A DNA stretch of 64,000 nucleotides from Methyloligella sp. GL2 (GCF_013341275.1 NZ_CP054476.1:1749501-1813500), one strand, 5' to 3'. Counted from the stretch's first letter, positions 47,367-56,417 are shown. Notes: generated by a model from the sequence alone, not told the origin. A program made the numbers and translations.

Positions 47367-48572
47367 TTGACTATCGCAGCTTTGATCGTGGCCGCGGGGC
47401 GCGGCCGCCGGGCAAGTCCCGGTACGGGGGCACCTTCAGAGACGGAAGCCGCGGCCGGCGAAGTGCCCAAGCAATATCGCGATGTGGACGGGCGGTCCTT
47501 GCTTGCCTATTCCATTGCAGCCTTTGTCGACCACCCGCGCGTCGACCAGGTTCTGGTGGTGATCCACGAGCAGGATGCCGCCCATTACGAGAGAATTGTC
47601 GGGGAATTCGGCAGCGGGCTGCTGCCGCCGGTGGAAGGCGGTGCGACGCGGCAGGATTCGGTCCGCGCCGGGCTGGAGGCGCTGAGTGCCTCAAATCCGG
47701 ACAAGGTGCTGATCCACGATGCGGCCCGGCCCTTCGTCGATGCGGCGCTGATCCAGCGGGTGATCGACAGTTTGGATGCCCATACCGGCGCCCTGCCCTG
47801 TCTGGCGGTGACCGATACGCTGAAGCGCGGCAAGAACGGGATCGTCACCGAGACCGTCGACCGGGCCGGGTTGTGGCGGGCGCAAACGCCGCAAGGCTTT
47901 CATTTCAAATCGATTTTTGAAGCGCACCGGGCGGCGGTCTCGCTCGGCGGCGACTTCACCGACGATGCCTCGATCGCCGAATGGTACGGGCTGGACGTGG
48001 CCCAGGTGGAAGGCGCCGAGGCCAACCGAAAATTCACGACGGCTGAGGATTTCATCATGGCGGAGGCGATGCTGTCGGGCGGCGGCACTGTATCGGGATT
48101 GCGTGTCGGGTCGGGCTATGACGTGCATCGGACCGAGCCCGGCGATCGGGTGATCTTGGGCGGGGTTGCGATCCCGAGCGACAAGCAGCTGGTCGGCCAT
48201 AGCGATGCCGATGTGGTGCTGCATGCGATCACCGATGCGTTGCTCGGCGCCATTGCCGACGGCGATATCGGGCTGCATTTCCCGCCCAGCGACGCGCGCT
48301 GGCGCGGCGCCGACTCCGTGGCCTTCCTCGAAGATGCCTTGGCCAGGGTGAAGGCCAAAAATGGTGAAATCCTCAATGTGGATGTTACGGTTCTGTGCGA
48401 GCGTCCCAAGATCTCCCCGCATCGCGATGCGATGCGCGGACGCATTGCGGAAGTTTTGGGACTGCCGTTGGATCGTATAGCGGTGAAGGCCACGACCCAT
48501 GAAAAGTTGGGCCCGATCGGTAGAGAAGAAGGCATCGCGGCGATGGCCACGGTGATGCTCAATCTTGTATAG
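47367..48572 (+). CDS. ispDF: Bifunctional IspD/IspF isoprenoid enzyme
   Basis: Fusion (401 aa) of two MEP-pathway enzymes. Residues 1-235 are IspD, the CDP-methylerythritol synthase (ALIVAAGRGRR, PKQYRDVDGRSLL, HDAARPFV). Residues 245-401 are IspF, the MEcPP synthase (RVGSGYDVHR, GHSDADVVLHAITDALLG). The fusion is common in alphaproteobacteria. A 10-20-residue Gly/Pro/Glu-rich stretch widens the IspD glycine loop. The start is TTG 47367. Confidence 0.95.
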   Translation: MTIAALIVAAGRGRRASPGTGAPSETEAAAGEVPKQYRDVDGRSLLAYSIAAFVDHPRVDQVLVVIHEQDAAHYERIVGEFGSGLLPPVEGGATRQDSVRAGLEALSASNPDKVLIHDAARPFVDAALIQRVIDSLDAHTGALPCLAVTDTLKRGKNGIVTETVDRAGLWRAQTPQGFHFKSIFEAHRAAVSLGGDFTDDASIAEWYGLDVAQVEGAEANRKFTTAEDFIMAEAMLSGGGTVSGLRVGSGYDVHRTEPGDRVILGGVAIPSDKQLVGHSDADVVLHAITDALLGAIADGDIGLHFPPSDARWRGADSVAFLEDALARVKAKNGEILNVDVTVLCERPKISPHRDAMRGRIAEVLGLPLDRIAVKATTHEKLGPIGREEGIAAMATVMLNLV

Positions 48573-49086
48573 CGAACTGGACTGCGAAGAATCGGTCGAG
48601 ATCGGCGAGACGCTGCGGGCCGAGGCGAAGGCGGTGCTGGAAGCCTGCCGGGCCGCGGGGCTGAAGCTTTCGGTCGCCGAATCCTGCACGGGCGGGCTGG
48701 TCGCCGGCACGCTGACGGCGATCCCCGGCTCGTCCGATGTGCTGGATCGGGCCTATGTCACCTATTCCAATACGGCGAAGACCGAGATGCTCGGCGTGCC
48801 GGCGGAGCTGATCGACGCCGAAGGCGCGGTGAGCGAGCCGGTGGCGGCCGCCATGCTGGAAGGCGTGTTCGAGCGGAGCCTGGCGGATATCGCCTTGTCG
48901 GTGACCGGTATTGCCGGGCCCGGCGGCCAGGAGACGCAAAAGCCGGTGGGGCTGGTCTATTTCGCCGCCGCCAAGCGGGGCGAAAATCCCAAGCATGAAC
49001 GCGCGCTGTTCGGCGATGCGGGCCGCTCGGAGGTGCGCTCGCTCAGCGTCGACCGGGCGCTGAAGCTGCTACGCTCGGTGGTTTAG
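48565..49086 (+). CDS. CinA family protein (nicotinamide-nucleotide amidase type)
   Basis: 173-aa protein equal to the C-terminal CinA/PncC domain alone: SVAESCTGGLVAGTLTAIPGSSDVL, TYSNTAKTEMLGV and SVTGIAGPGGQETQKPVG. PncC deamidates NMN to nicotinate mononucleotide. Its TTG start overlaps the end of ispDF by eight bases. The ispDF-cinA...coq10-lipA order is typical of the group. Confidence 0.88.
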   Translation: MYSELDCEESVEIGETLRAEAKAVLEACRAAGLKLSVAESCTGGLVAGTLTAIPGSSDVLDRAYVTYSNTAKTEMLGVPAELIDAEGAVSEPVAAAMLEGVFERSLADIALSVTGIAGPGGQETQKPVGLVYFAAAKRGENPKHERALFGDAGRSEVRSLSVDRALKLLRSVV

Positions 49087-49129
49087 CCGGAACGGATATG
49101 GCTTGTTGGGGGCGGCTCGTCCCTTCCCT

Positions 49130-49217
49130 CGTCATGCCCGGCCTTGAGCCGGGCATCCAGGGGCGGTTATCTCCCGGCGGGTCGCTCTGGATTGCCGGGT
49201 CAAGCCCGGCAATGACG
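49130..49217. repeat. Composite palindromic element, copy 1 (88 bp)
   Basis: A left hairpin arm of 32 bases starting CGTCATGCCCGGC and ending GGGCATCCAGG, a 25-base variable centre, and a right hairpin arm of 31 bases starting CTGGATTGCCGGG and ending GGCAATGACG. The whole also has GTCAT...ATGAC ends. Copy 2 at 49841-49928 is the same element in reverse orientation. Confidence 0.8.
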
Positions 49218-49257
49218 GAAGACGAGCTGTCGATACAGTCCTCTCCCCCCCCTCACC

Positions 49258-49292
49258 CGGTCCTTTGGACCGACCTCTCCCCAGCGGGGAGA
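49258..49292. repeat. Double-hairpin intergenic element
   Basis: CGGTCC-TTT-GGACCG (49258-49272) is followed by TCTCCCC-AGC-GGGGAGA (49276-49292). The layout matches the cccctcacccgg...ctctcccc type of dispersed element common in alphaproteobacterial intergenic DNA. It could serve as a bidirectional transcription end between cinA and coq10. Confidence 0.55.
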
Positions 49293-49306
49293 AGTAAGAC
49301 ACTTGT

Positions 49307-49783
49307 CTAAGCGACAGGGCGCGGGGCGAATTTCGGCGCGCCATAGACCTTGTCGGCGCGCTCCTCGAAGGCCGCGGTGTATCGCTCCACCGCCTTGGCG
49401 AACAACCCCCCCATCAGCTTCTCCAGCATGCGCGAGCGGAACGCGTAGCGGATGTAGAAATCGATATCGCAGGTCTTCTGGTCGGTTTCGACGAAGCGCC
49501 AGCGGTTCTCCAGGAAGGAGAACGGCCCGTCGAGATACTCCACCAGGATCTGGCGGTTCTCCGGATCGAGCACCACCTCGGTGGTCAGGCTCTCGCGGAT
49601 CAGCTTATAGCCGACCACCATCTTGGCGATCAGCACCTCCTTGCCCTCGCGCGTCTCCCGCTTGGTGATCTTCAGCTCTTCGCAGAGCGGCAGATAAAGC
49701 GGGTATTTCTCAACATCGGCGACGAGATTGAACATGTCCTGCGCCGAATGGCCGACATGATGGATGACTTCGTAGGTATGCAT
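49307..49783 (-). CDS. COQ10-like START-domain protein (RatA family)
   Basis: 158-aa single-domain START/polyketide-cyclase fold protein (VGHSAQDMFNLVADVEKYPLYLPLCEEL, then FSFLENRWRFVETDQKTCDIDFYIRYAFRS). Relatives bind ubiquinone (COQ10) or are named RatA; in Rhizobiales the gene sits next to lipA. The likely role is in quinone handling for respiration. Flanked on both sides by copies of the same 88-bp palindromic element. Confidence 0.87.
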   Translation of the reverse strand: MHTYEVIHHVGHSAQDMFNLVADVEKYPLYLPLCEELKITKRETREGKEVLIAKMVVGYKLIRESLTTEVVLDPENRQILVEYLDGPFSFLENRWRFVETDQKTCDIDFYIRYAFRSRMLEKLMGGLFAKAVERYTAAFEERADKVYGAPKFAPRPVA

Positions 49784-49840
49784 AGCGGAGGTTTAGCGCG
49801 TCTTCGTTCTCATTTGCTGCATGTCTGATTTTTCTTCCCC

Positions 49841-49928
49841 CGTCATTGCCGGGCTTGACCCGGTAATCCAGGGGCCGCTTGCACTGCGTTTTCCGTCCTG
49901 GATGCCCGGCTCAAGGCCGGGCATGACG
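49841..49928. repeat. Composite palindromic element, copy 2 (88 bp, inverted)
   Basis: The reverse complement has the same 32- and 31-base arms as copy 1, with one mismatch (TTACC for TTGCC), and a 25-base centre of different sequence. Located between coq10 and lipA. Confidence 0.8.
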
Positions 49929-49969
49929 CTGAGAATAATGCGGCGTATCTCCAAACGGCGGCCTCGCCG

Positions 49970-50932
49970 TTATTCCGCAAGACTCGCATTGCGGGCCGCT
50001 TGCAGGCGGGCGAAATCCTCGCCGGCATGGAAGGACGAGCGGGTGAAGGGGCTGGAGGCCACCAGCAAAAAGCCGCGCTCATAGCCCTCTTGCTTATAGC
50101 TCTCGAATTCCGCCGGGCTGACATAGCGGTCGATCTTGGCGTGTTTGCGTGTGGGCTGGAGATATTGGCCGATGGTTAGAAAGTCGATATCGGCCTGGCG
50201 CATATCGTCCATCACCTGCATGACTTCCGCCGCCGTCTCGCCGAGCCCGACCATGATGCCGGACTTGGTGAACACCGTGGGGCTGATTTGCTTGGCCTGC
50301 TTCAGCAGTGCCAGGGAGTGGCGGTAATCGGCGCCGGGGCGGATCGGCCTGTACAGCGAGGGCACGGTCTCCAGATTGTGGTTGAAGACGTCGGGCTCGG
50401 CCGCCAGCACGGTCTCCAGCGCCCCCTCTTTGCGGCGGAAATCCGGGGTCAGCACTTCGACGGTGGTTGCCGGCGCCTTCTCCTTGATGGCGCGGATGGT
50501 GGCGGCGAAATGCGCCGCGCCGCCGTCGCTAAGATCGTCGCGGTCGACCGAGGTGATGACGATATGGTGCAGGCCGAGATCGGCGGTCGCATCCCCCACC
50601 CGCTCCGGCTCGCTCCGATCCAGCGGGCCCGGCTTGCCGGTCGCCACGTTGCAGAAGGCGCAGGCGCGGGTGCAGATCTCGCCGAGGATCATGAAGGTGG
50701 CGTGGCGCTTGTCCCAGCACTCGCCGATATTCGGGCAAGCGGCCTCCTCGCAGACCGTGCTGAGGCCGTGGCCGTGGACGATCTTATGGGTGTCGGTGAA
50801 GGTGCGCCCGGACGGGGCGCGTACGCGAATCCAGTCCGGCTTGGGCAGCACCGGGGTATCGGGCAGCCGCGCCTTCTCAGGATGACGCGGCCGCCGTTTG
50901 TCGTTTCCGATCGTGTCGATCAGCGTTGCCAT
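49970..50932 (-). CDS. lipA: Lipoyl synthase
   Basis: Radical-SAM enzyme inserting two sulfurs into octanoyl groups to make lipoyl cofactors (320 aa). The auxiliary cluster cysteines are C61, C66 and C72 ([12 protein letters not shown]) and the SAM-cluster cysteines are C87, C91 and C94 (CTRACAFC). The C-terminal conserved R-S-S is present ([11 protein letters not shown]). It is next to the pyruvate dehydrogenase genes whose E1-beta needs lipoylation. Confidence 0.96.
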   Translation of the reverse strand: MATLIDTIGNDKRRPRHPEKARLPDTPVLPKPDWIRVRAPSGRTFTDTHKIVHGHGLSTVCEEAACPNIGECWDKRHATFMILGEICTRACAFCNVATGKPGPLDRSEPERVGDATADLGLHHIVITSVDRDDLSDGGAAHFAATIRAIKEKAPATTVEVLTPDFRRKEGALETVLAAEPDVFNHNLETVPSLYRPIRPGADYRHSLALLKQAKQISPTVFTKSGIMVGLGETAAEVMQVMDDMRQADIDFLTIGQYLQPTRKHAKIDRYVSPAEFESYKQEGYERGFLLVASSPFTRSSFHAGEDFARLQAARNASLAE

Positions 50933-50955
50933 GGTCGCTCATGGCTCCTTTCAAG

Positions 50956-51204
50956 CTAGCTCCGGATTTTGCGCCAAACGAAGAGAAACAGGATGGCGCC
51001 CAAGGTGGCGACGATCAGCGCGCCGAGGAAACCTTGAAAATCGAGGCCGATGGCGCGGGCGAGAAAGCCGCCGATCAGCGCGCCGATAATACCGACCACC
51101 AGATTGGTCAGAAGACCGTGATTGCTGTCCGTCACCTTCTCCGCGATATAGCCCGCGATCAAGCCGATGACGATCATCCCGATAATGCCAACTCCAAGAC
51201 CCAT
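50956..51204 (-). CDS. GlsB/YeaQ/YmgE family membrane protein
   Basis: 82-aa very hydrophobic protein with three membrane segments (about 5-20, 32-50, 55-76) and the Gly-zipper pattern of the transglycosylase-associated family (GLIAGYIAEKV, VGIIGALIGGFLA). Associated with stress responses in other bacteria; mechanism unknown. Immediately upstream of lipA; a gene of this type is usual between lpd and lipA in Rhizobiales. Confidence 0.88.
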   Translation of the reverse strand: MGLGVGIIGMIVIGLIAGYIAEKVTDSNHGLLTNLVVGIIGALIGGFLARAIGLDFQGFLGALIVATLGAILFLFVWRKIRS

Positions 51205-51341
51205 TGCTACCTCCCCAGTAGATCGAAGACCCTGACGCCTTCGGCGCCACTATAGGCGCTTCGGGCTTGCGGTGTAAGAAGCGCCACGGCAACGCACAGG
51301 CTTAATCTGCGACTTGCTATGACTTGCCGTGATTTGGGCAT

Positions 51342-51941
51342 TCAAAGCGCTTTCACCAGCAGCTGCCAGGCGCCGTGATGGGAAAAATCGGCGAAGGGAA
51401 TGGCTTCTTCTTCCGCCTCGAGCCGGAAGCCGGCGCGCGCGTAGAGCTTTGAAGCCTCCTCGTTCCAGCTCGCCACGATGACGGAGAGCGAGGATGCGTT
51501 GCTCTCCCAGGCCTTCTGGTCGGCGATGTCGAGCAGTGCCTTGCCGAGGCCGAGGCGGCGGAATTCGGGAAAGACGGCGAGCACGTTGACGTACCAGGAG
51601 CCAGGTGCCTGGGATTCCAGCTGCAGCAAGGGCTGCAGGAATTCGGGCAGCTCACTGAGGTCGCCGGTGTCGTACGGGTCGGGCTGGCGGTATCCGATCA
51701 GCGCACCGGCGGTCTCGCCGCCGATCTCGGCCAGGGTCGCGTTGCGGTAGGAGAAACCGCCCTCCTCGCGGCGGGCGCGCTCGCGTCCGACCTCCAGGAT
51801 CGACTGTCCCGGCGTTTTCAGCTGGCCCCAGAGATAGGCGGCAAGGCCTTCGCCGGCGATATCGACCAGCACGGCGAGCGACGCGGTATCGCCGATTTTC
51901 GCGGGCCGAAAGCTGGCTTGCGGATGGCTGTCCACGGGCAC
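51342..51941 (-). CDS. GNAT family N-acetyltransferase
   Basis: 199-aa acetyltransferase of the GNAT superfamily. The acetyl-CoA loop is FRRLGLGKALLDIA, preceded by the strand WYVNVLAVFPE and followed by SLSVIVASWNEEASKLYARAGF. The acceptor substrate is not deducible. It starts three bases before pdhC ends and probably shares that operon, in the position where lpd is often found. Confidence 0.85.
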   Translation of the reverse strand: MPVDSHPQASFRPAKIGDTASLAVLVDIAGEGLAAYLWGQLKTPGQSILEVGRERARREEGGFSYRNATLAEIGGETAGALIGYRQPDPYDTGDLSELPEFLQPLLQLESQAPGSWYVNVLAVFPEFRRLGLGKALLDIADQKAWESNASSLSVIVASWNEEASKLYARAGFRLEAEEEAIPFADFSHHGAWQLLVKAL

Positions 51942-51943
51942 CT

Positions 51944-52894
51944 CTAAAGCAGCATCAGGACCGGGTCTTCGACGTAAGTCTTGAAAGCGCCAAGCAGCTT
52001 TGCCCCCAGCGCGCCGTCGATCACCCGGTGGTCGCAGGACAGCGTCACCGCCATGACGGTGCGGGTGGCGACATCGTTGCAGACCGGTACGACACGGCGC
52101 TCGGCCCGGCCGACGGCGAGGATGCTGGACTGCGGCGGGTTGATCACCGCGGAGAAGCGGCGGATGCCGTACATGCCGAGATTGGAGATCGAGGTGACGC
52201 CGCCCTGATATTCGTGCGGGGCCAGGCGTTTGGACCGGGCACGATGGGCCAAGTCCTTCATTTCCATAGAGATTTCCTTGAGGCCTTTAAGCTCTGCCTG
52301 GCGCACCACCGGAGTGTGCAGCCCACCCTCTTCCAGCGCCACGGCAACGCCGATATCGGCATGGACGTGGCGCAAGAGGCCCGCTTCGGCCCAGGTGGCG
52401 TTGGCTTCGGGCACTTTCGCCAGCGCCATGGCCATGGCCTTGATCAGGAAGTCGTTGACCGAGACGCGGAACTTCTCCGGTCCTTCGGCAGGCGATCTGG
52501 CGTTGACCTCTTTGCGGGTCTTCAGCAGCTCGTCGATCTGGCAATCGACGCTGAGATAGAAATGCGGGACCGTCGCCTGCGCCATGGTCAGCTTCTCGGC
52601 GATCATCCGGCTCATGGTGCTGTGGGGCTCGAGCTCGTAGCTATCCGGCTCGTAAAGGGCGAAGATCTCCTTATCCGTCATGCCGCTTATGCCCGACGGT
52701 CCGGGCGCGGCGGCCTCGGCATGTTCGGGCGCGTCGCGGGCGACGATGCGGCCATGCGGGCCGGAGCCGGAGAGCGCGGCCAGCGGAATCTGCCGCTCGT
52801 TCGCCAGGCGCCGCGCATAGGGCGATGCGACGATGCGGTTGCCGGCTTTGTTGCTGCCTTTGTTGCCGCCTTGGATCCGTCCGTCCGTGCTCAT
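51944..52894 (-). CDS. pdhC: Pyruvate dehydrogenase E2 without lipoyl domain
   Basis: Dihydrolipoamide acetyltransferase (316 aa). A peripheral-subunit-binding domain lies at about 20-55 (VASPYARRLANERQIPLAALSGSGPHGRI), then the catalytic core from about 85, ending with the active-site CDHRVIDGALGAKLL. The N-terminal lipoyl domain present in ordinary E2 proteins is absent, and only 19 residues precede the binding domain. The ATG at 52894 overlaps the upstream stop as ATGA, so there is no room for a missed exon-like extension in frame. The lipoyl domain of this complex is on PdhB. Confidence 0.9.
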   Translation of the reverse strand: MSTDGRIQGGNKGSNKAGNRIVASPYARRLANERQIPLAALSGSGPHGRIVARDAPEHAEAAAPGPSGISGMTDKEIFALYEPDSYELEPHSTMSRMIAEKLTMAQATVPHFYLSVDCQIDELLKTRKEVNARSPAEGPEKFRVSVNDFLIKAMAMALAKVPEANATWAEAGLLRHVHADIGVAVALEEGGLHTPVVRQAELKGLKEISMEMKDLAHRARSKRLAPHEYQGGVTSISNLGMYGIRRFSAVINPPQSSILAVGRAERRVVPVCNDVATRTVMAVTLSCDHRVIDGALGAKLLGAFKTYVEDPVLMLL

Positions 52895-53370
52895 AGGCCC
52901 CGCTCCACCCACCAGGCTTCGCTATGGAACTCTTTGGGCAGCGTGTCGATCTTCGGATCGAGCAGGCCGACATCCGGGCCGAAGCGCTTCTCGGCTTCGT
53001 CCATGAAGGCGTCGCGGAGCGAGGCCGGCAGGGTCTTGCCGGTCCAGGGGTCGAAGGGAATGGTTATATAGGACGGCCCGCCGTCGAAGACGGGATAGCC
53101 GAACTCGCGGAATACCGGATCGTAGAGGATCGGCTGCTGCGGATCGCATGCCGCGGCGAGCAGCTCGGGAAATTCGCCATAAAGCGCCGAGCGGCGCGGA
53201 TCGAGCTCGAAGATACGCAGCACGGCTTTCTTGAAGTCGACCAGGATGGCGAAGCTGCCCTCCCAGATCTCGTCCCAGGCGGCCTCGTCGCGCTCGAAAT
53301 CGTCGAATCTGCGGCAGGCCGCAAGATTGGCGGCAATCGCCTGGTCCAGCGCGTCGTCGCTTTCGCTCAT
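52891..53370 (-). CDS. Unknown protein inside the pdh operon
   Basis: 159 aa, acidic. The N-terminal part (1-85) is helical. The C-terminal part (ILYDPVFREFGYPVFDGG, then YITIPFDPWTGKTLPASLRDAF) recalls a small-protein family (DUF6980-like, from memory) in which this spot reads as a zinc-binding CPWCG followed by KLP. Here it is DPWTG, so the cysteines are gone. It lies nine bases after pdhB and overlaps pdhC by four bases, so it is certainly cotranslated with the complex. Function unknown. Confidence 0.72.
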   Translation of the reverse strand: MSESDDALDQAIAANLAACRRFDDFERDEAAWDEIWEGSFAILVDFKKAVLRIFELDPRRSALYGEFPELLAAACDPQQPILYDPVFREFGYPVFDGGPSYITIPFDPWTGKTLPASLRDAFMDEAEKRFGPDVGLLDPKIDTLPKEFHSEAWWVERGL

Positions 53371-53379
53371 CGCTGCCTC

Positions 53380-54795
53380 CTAGCTCCGATACGCGACCGC
53401 CTTGGCCGCGGCGACCACCTTCTCCGCCGAGGGCAGAGCCAGCTTCTCCAGATTGGCGGCATAGGGCATGGGCACATCGGCGCCGGCGACCAGGGTGGGC
53501 GGCGCATCAAGATCGTCGAAGCCCTCTTGCGCGGCGCGGGCGCAAAGCTCCGAGCCGACGGAGCAGACCGGCCAGCTCTCCTCCACGACGACCAGGCGGT
53601 GAGTTTTGGCGAGGGACCCAAGCACCGTCTCCAGATCGAGGGGGCGAAGCGAGCGAAGATCGATCACCTCCGCCTCGATTCCCTCGCCCGCCAGCGTGTC
53701 GGCGGCGTCCAAGGCGTAGGTGAGGCCGCGAGCGTAAGAGGCGAGCGTCACGTCATTGCCGGGGCGGAGGATGCGGGCGCGGCCGATGGGCAGCACCCAA
53801 TCGTCGAGCTGCGGCACCGGCGATTTATGGCCGTAGAGGATCTCGTTCTCCAGGCAGATCACCGGATTGGGATCGCGGATCGCCGCCTTGAGCAGCCCCT
53901 TGGCATCGGCCGCATCGAACGGGGCGATCACCTTCAGACCCGGCACATGGGTATACCAGGCCGAGTAATCCTGGCTGTGCTGGGCGGCGACGCGGGAGGC
54001 GGCGCCGTTGGGTCCGCGGAACACGATGGGGCAATGCATGGTGCCGCCGGACATGTAATGGGTCTTGGCGGCGGAATTGACGATGTGGTCGATGGCCTGC
54101 ATGGCGAAGTTCCAGGTCATGAACTCCACGATGGGCTTCAGCCCGGCGAAGGCGGCGCCGACGCCGATGCCGGCAAAGCCGTATTCGGTGATCGGCGTAT
54201 CGAGCACGCGCTTTTCGCCGAACTCCTCCAGCAGGCCTTGGGAGACCTTATAGGCGCCGTGATACTGGGCGACCTCCTCGCCTATCAGGAACACATCCGG
54301 GTCAGTGCGCATCTCCTCGGCCATGGCGTCGCGCAGGGCTTCGCGCACGGTGAGCTCGACATAGTCGGTGCCGGGCGGCACGTCGGGATCGGGTGCGATC
54401 TCGGCTTTGGGGCGCGGCGTGGCGGCAGCTTCGGGCTTTGCTTGCTGCGCGGCTGGCTCGGCTTGCGGCTTGGCTTCGGCTGGCTTCGGTTCGGGCGCGG
54501 GCTCAGGCTCCGGGGCTTTCGCTTCCGCCGCGGCGATGGCGCTTTCGTCTTCGCCGTCTTCCAGCAGCACGGCGATGGGGGTGTTGACCTTCACCCCTTC
54601 GGAGCCTTCCGGCACCAGGATCTTGCCGAGCTTGCCGTCGTCGACCGCCTCCACCTCCATGGTGGCCTTATCGGTCTCGATCTCGGCGATGACGTCTCCG
54701 GTCTTCACCGCATCGCCCTCGGCGACCAGCCATTTGGCGAGGGTCCCCTCCTCCATGGTGGGAGACAATGCCGGCATGAGAACCTGGTGCGACAT
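53380..54795 (-). CDS. pdhB: Pyruvate dehydrogenase E1 beta with N-terminal lipoyl domain
   Basis: 471 aa. Residues 1-80 are a lipoyl domain with the modifiable Lys43 in [12 protein letters not shown] Pro/Ala/Glu-rich linker runs to about 150, then the E1-beta transketolase-type domain ([29 protein letters not shown]). The architecture is known for alphaproteobacteria. In this window it is the only lipoyl domain, so it must carry acetyl groups to PdhC, or another lipoyl protein encoded elsewhere must do so. Confidence 0.95.
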   Translation of the reverse strand: MSHQVLMPALSPTMEEGTLAKWLVAEGDAVKTGDVIAEIETDKATMEVEAVDDGKLGKILVPEGSEGVKVNTPIAVLLEDGEDESAIAAAEAKAPEPEPAPEPKPAEAKPQAEPAAQQAKPEAAATPRPKAEIAPDPDVPPGTDYVELTVREALRDAMAEEMRTDPDVFLIGEEVAQYHGAYKVSQGLLEEFGEKRVLDTPITEYGFAGIGVGAAFAGLKPIVEFMTWNFAMQAIDHIVNSAAKTHYMSGGTMHCPIVFRGPNGAASRVAAQHSQDYSAWYTHVPGLKVIAPFDAADAKGLLKAAIRDPNPVICLENEILYGHKSPVPQLDDWVLPIGRARILRPGNDVTLASYARGLTYALDAADTLAGEGIEAEVIDLRSLRPLDLETVLGSLAKTHRLVVVEESWPVCSVGSELCARAAQEGFDDLDAPPTLVAGADVPMPYAANLEKLALPSAEKVVAAAKAVAYRS

Positions 54796-54845
54796 GGATC
54801 AGCCTAGCTCGCGCGATGGAAAGAACAGAGGACGGTCATGGGAGG

Positions 54846-55958
54846 TCAGGACACCAATACGTCTGTGTAGAGCTCGTCCGGATCGGGCTCCGGATCTTGC
54901 AGCGCGAAATCCGCCGCCTCGCCGACAAGCGCCCGGATCTCCTTGTCGATGGATTTCAGATCGGCCTCGGTGGCCTCGCCCGTCTCGACCAGATGCTTGC
55001 CGAGGAGATCGATGGGGTCGTGATGCTCGCGCATATCCTGCACCTCCTCGCGGGTGCGGTACTTGGCCGGATCCGACATGGAGTGGCCGCGATAGCGATA
55101 GGTCAGCATCTCGATGATGTAGGGGCCGGCGCCGGAGCGGGTATGCTGCATGGCGCGTTTTCCGGCGGCGCGCACGGCGTGGATGTTCATGCCGTCGGCC
55201 TGCTCGCCGGGAATGCCGAAGGCCGAGCCGCGGTTATAGAGATGATGCGCATTGGCACTGCCGCGCTCCACCGCGGTGCCCATGGCGTAGCGATTGTTCT
55301 CGATCACATAGACGACGGGAAGCTTCCATAGCGAGGCGATATTGAAGCTCTCATAGACCTGGCCCTGATTGGCCGCGCCTTCGCCGAAGAAGGTGACGCA
55401 GATGCGTCCATTGTCGCGATAGTGATTGGCGAAGGCGATGCCGGTGCCGAGCGGCGCCGGGGTGCCGACGATGCCGTGGCCGCCATAGAAGTCGCGCTCC
55501 ACCGAGAACATATGCATCGAGCCGCCCTTGCCCTTGGCATAGCCATGGCTGCGGCCGGTGAGCTCGGCCATGACGTATTTTGGCTCCATGCCGGAGCTCA
55601 GCATATGGCCGTGATCGCGATAGGCGGTGATGATCTGGTCGCCGTCTTCCATCACCTGGCGCATGCCGGTGACGATGGCCTCCTGGCCGATATAGAGATG
55701 GCAGAAGCCGCCGATATGGCCCATGCCGTAGAGCTGGCCGGCCTTCTCCTCGAAGCGGCGGATCAGCAGCATGGCGCGATAGGCGTCGAGCTCGCTCTCA
55801 TGGGCTTGCTTGGTGATCACCTTGTCGGCGATCTCCTGCGCCAAACCCTCGCCGACCGCTTCGCCATTGCTGGTGTCGGCGGGCATGGGCGAGGCGTCGT
55901 CCTGGTCTTGCGACAGGAAGCGCGGGATCGGTTTTTCGCCGTGGCCTTCAGTGCTCAA
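54846..55958 (-). CDS. pdhA: Pyruvate dehydrogenase E1 alpha
   Basis: Thiamine-diphosphate subunit (370 aa) decarboxylating pyruvate with PdhB. ThDP motif GEGAANQG...ENN, GGSMHMFSVERDFYGGHGIVG, and the phosphorylation-loop-like YRYRGHSMSDP. The start is TTG 55958 with GGAGG five bases upstream. It follows ftsB in the conserved eno-ftsB-pdhA order. Confidence 0.95.
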   Translation of the reverse strand: MSTEGHGEKPIPRFLSQDQDDASPMPADTSNGEAVGEGLAQEIADKVITKQAHESELDAYRAMLLIRRFEEKAGQLYGMGHIGGFCHLYIGQEAIVTGMRQVMEDGDQIITAYRDHGHMLSSGMEPKYVMAELTGRSHGYAKGKGGSMHMFSVERDFYGGHGIVGTPAPLGTGIAFANHYRDNGRICVTFFGEGAANQGQVYESFNIASLWKLPVVYVIENNRYAMGTAVERGSANAHHLYNRGSAFGIPGEQADGMNIHAVRAAGKRAMQHTRSGAGPYIIEMLTYRYRGHSMSDPAKYRTREEVQDMREHHDPIDLLGKHLVETGEATEADLKSIDKEIRALVGEAADFALQDPEPDPDELYTDVLVS

Positions 55959-56075
55959 GCGGGCCTCCGTCTGCTTGTCTGCACCAGAGGCAAAGCTAGC
56001 ACGGTTCGCCGAGCCCTCGCCAGATAAGCGGCCGATGATTCATAGGGAAAACGCCGCATGACGCGTGCGTCCGGC

Positions 56076-56417
56076 TCAGCGCTCGGAGCGCGGCATCAGC
56101 TCGGCGGTGGGCGGCTTTCGCTTCAGCATCACGATCTCGTCCTTATGGGCGAGATTGAGGATCGCACGGGCGCGCTCGTCCAGCATGTCGGGATCGAGGC
56201 TCTCGGGACGCAGCAAGGCGACGTCGCGCTCCAGGCGCTTGCGCACCTCTTGCAGTCCCGCCAGCTCGCCGTCCAGCACGTCTTTGCGCGACTGCAGCTC
56301 GGCCCGGGCCTTCAGCCCGTGGTCGCCGCTTTGCAGGCTATAGCCGAAATAGGCGCCGATCCCGCAAGCGATGAGCGGAAAGATCAGCGAGCGAACATGC
56401 AGTGCCAAGGCGGACAC
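56076..56417 (-). CDS. ftsB: FtsB/DivIC family cell-division protein
   Basis: 113-aa bitopic membrane protein: one helix near residues 8-27, then a coiled coil (LKARAELQSRKDVLDGELAGLQEVRKRLERDVALL) and the LDERARAILNL segment typical of septum-formation initiators. Component of the FtsQLB complex at the divisome. GTG start at 56417 with GGGGAGG adjacent; a TTG three codons later has better spacing. Confidence 0.85.
   Translation of the reverse strand: MSALALHVRSLIFPLIACGIGAYFGYSLQSGDHGLKARAELQSRKDVLDGELAGLQEVRKRLERDVALLRPESLDPDMLDERARAILNLAHKDEIVMLKRKPPTAELMPRSER

Noticed and set aside
49087..49306. CRISPR-like or tRNA gene in the cinA-coq10 gap
   Set aside because: Only palindromic repeats without regular spacer-repeat array, and no cloverleaf.
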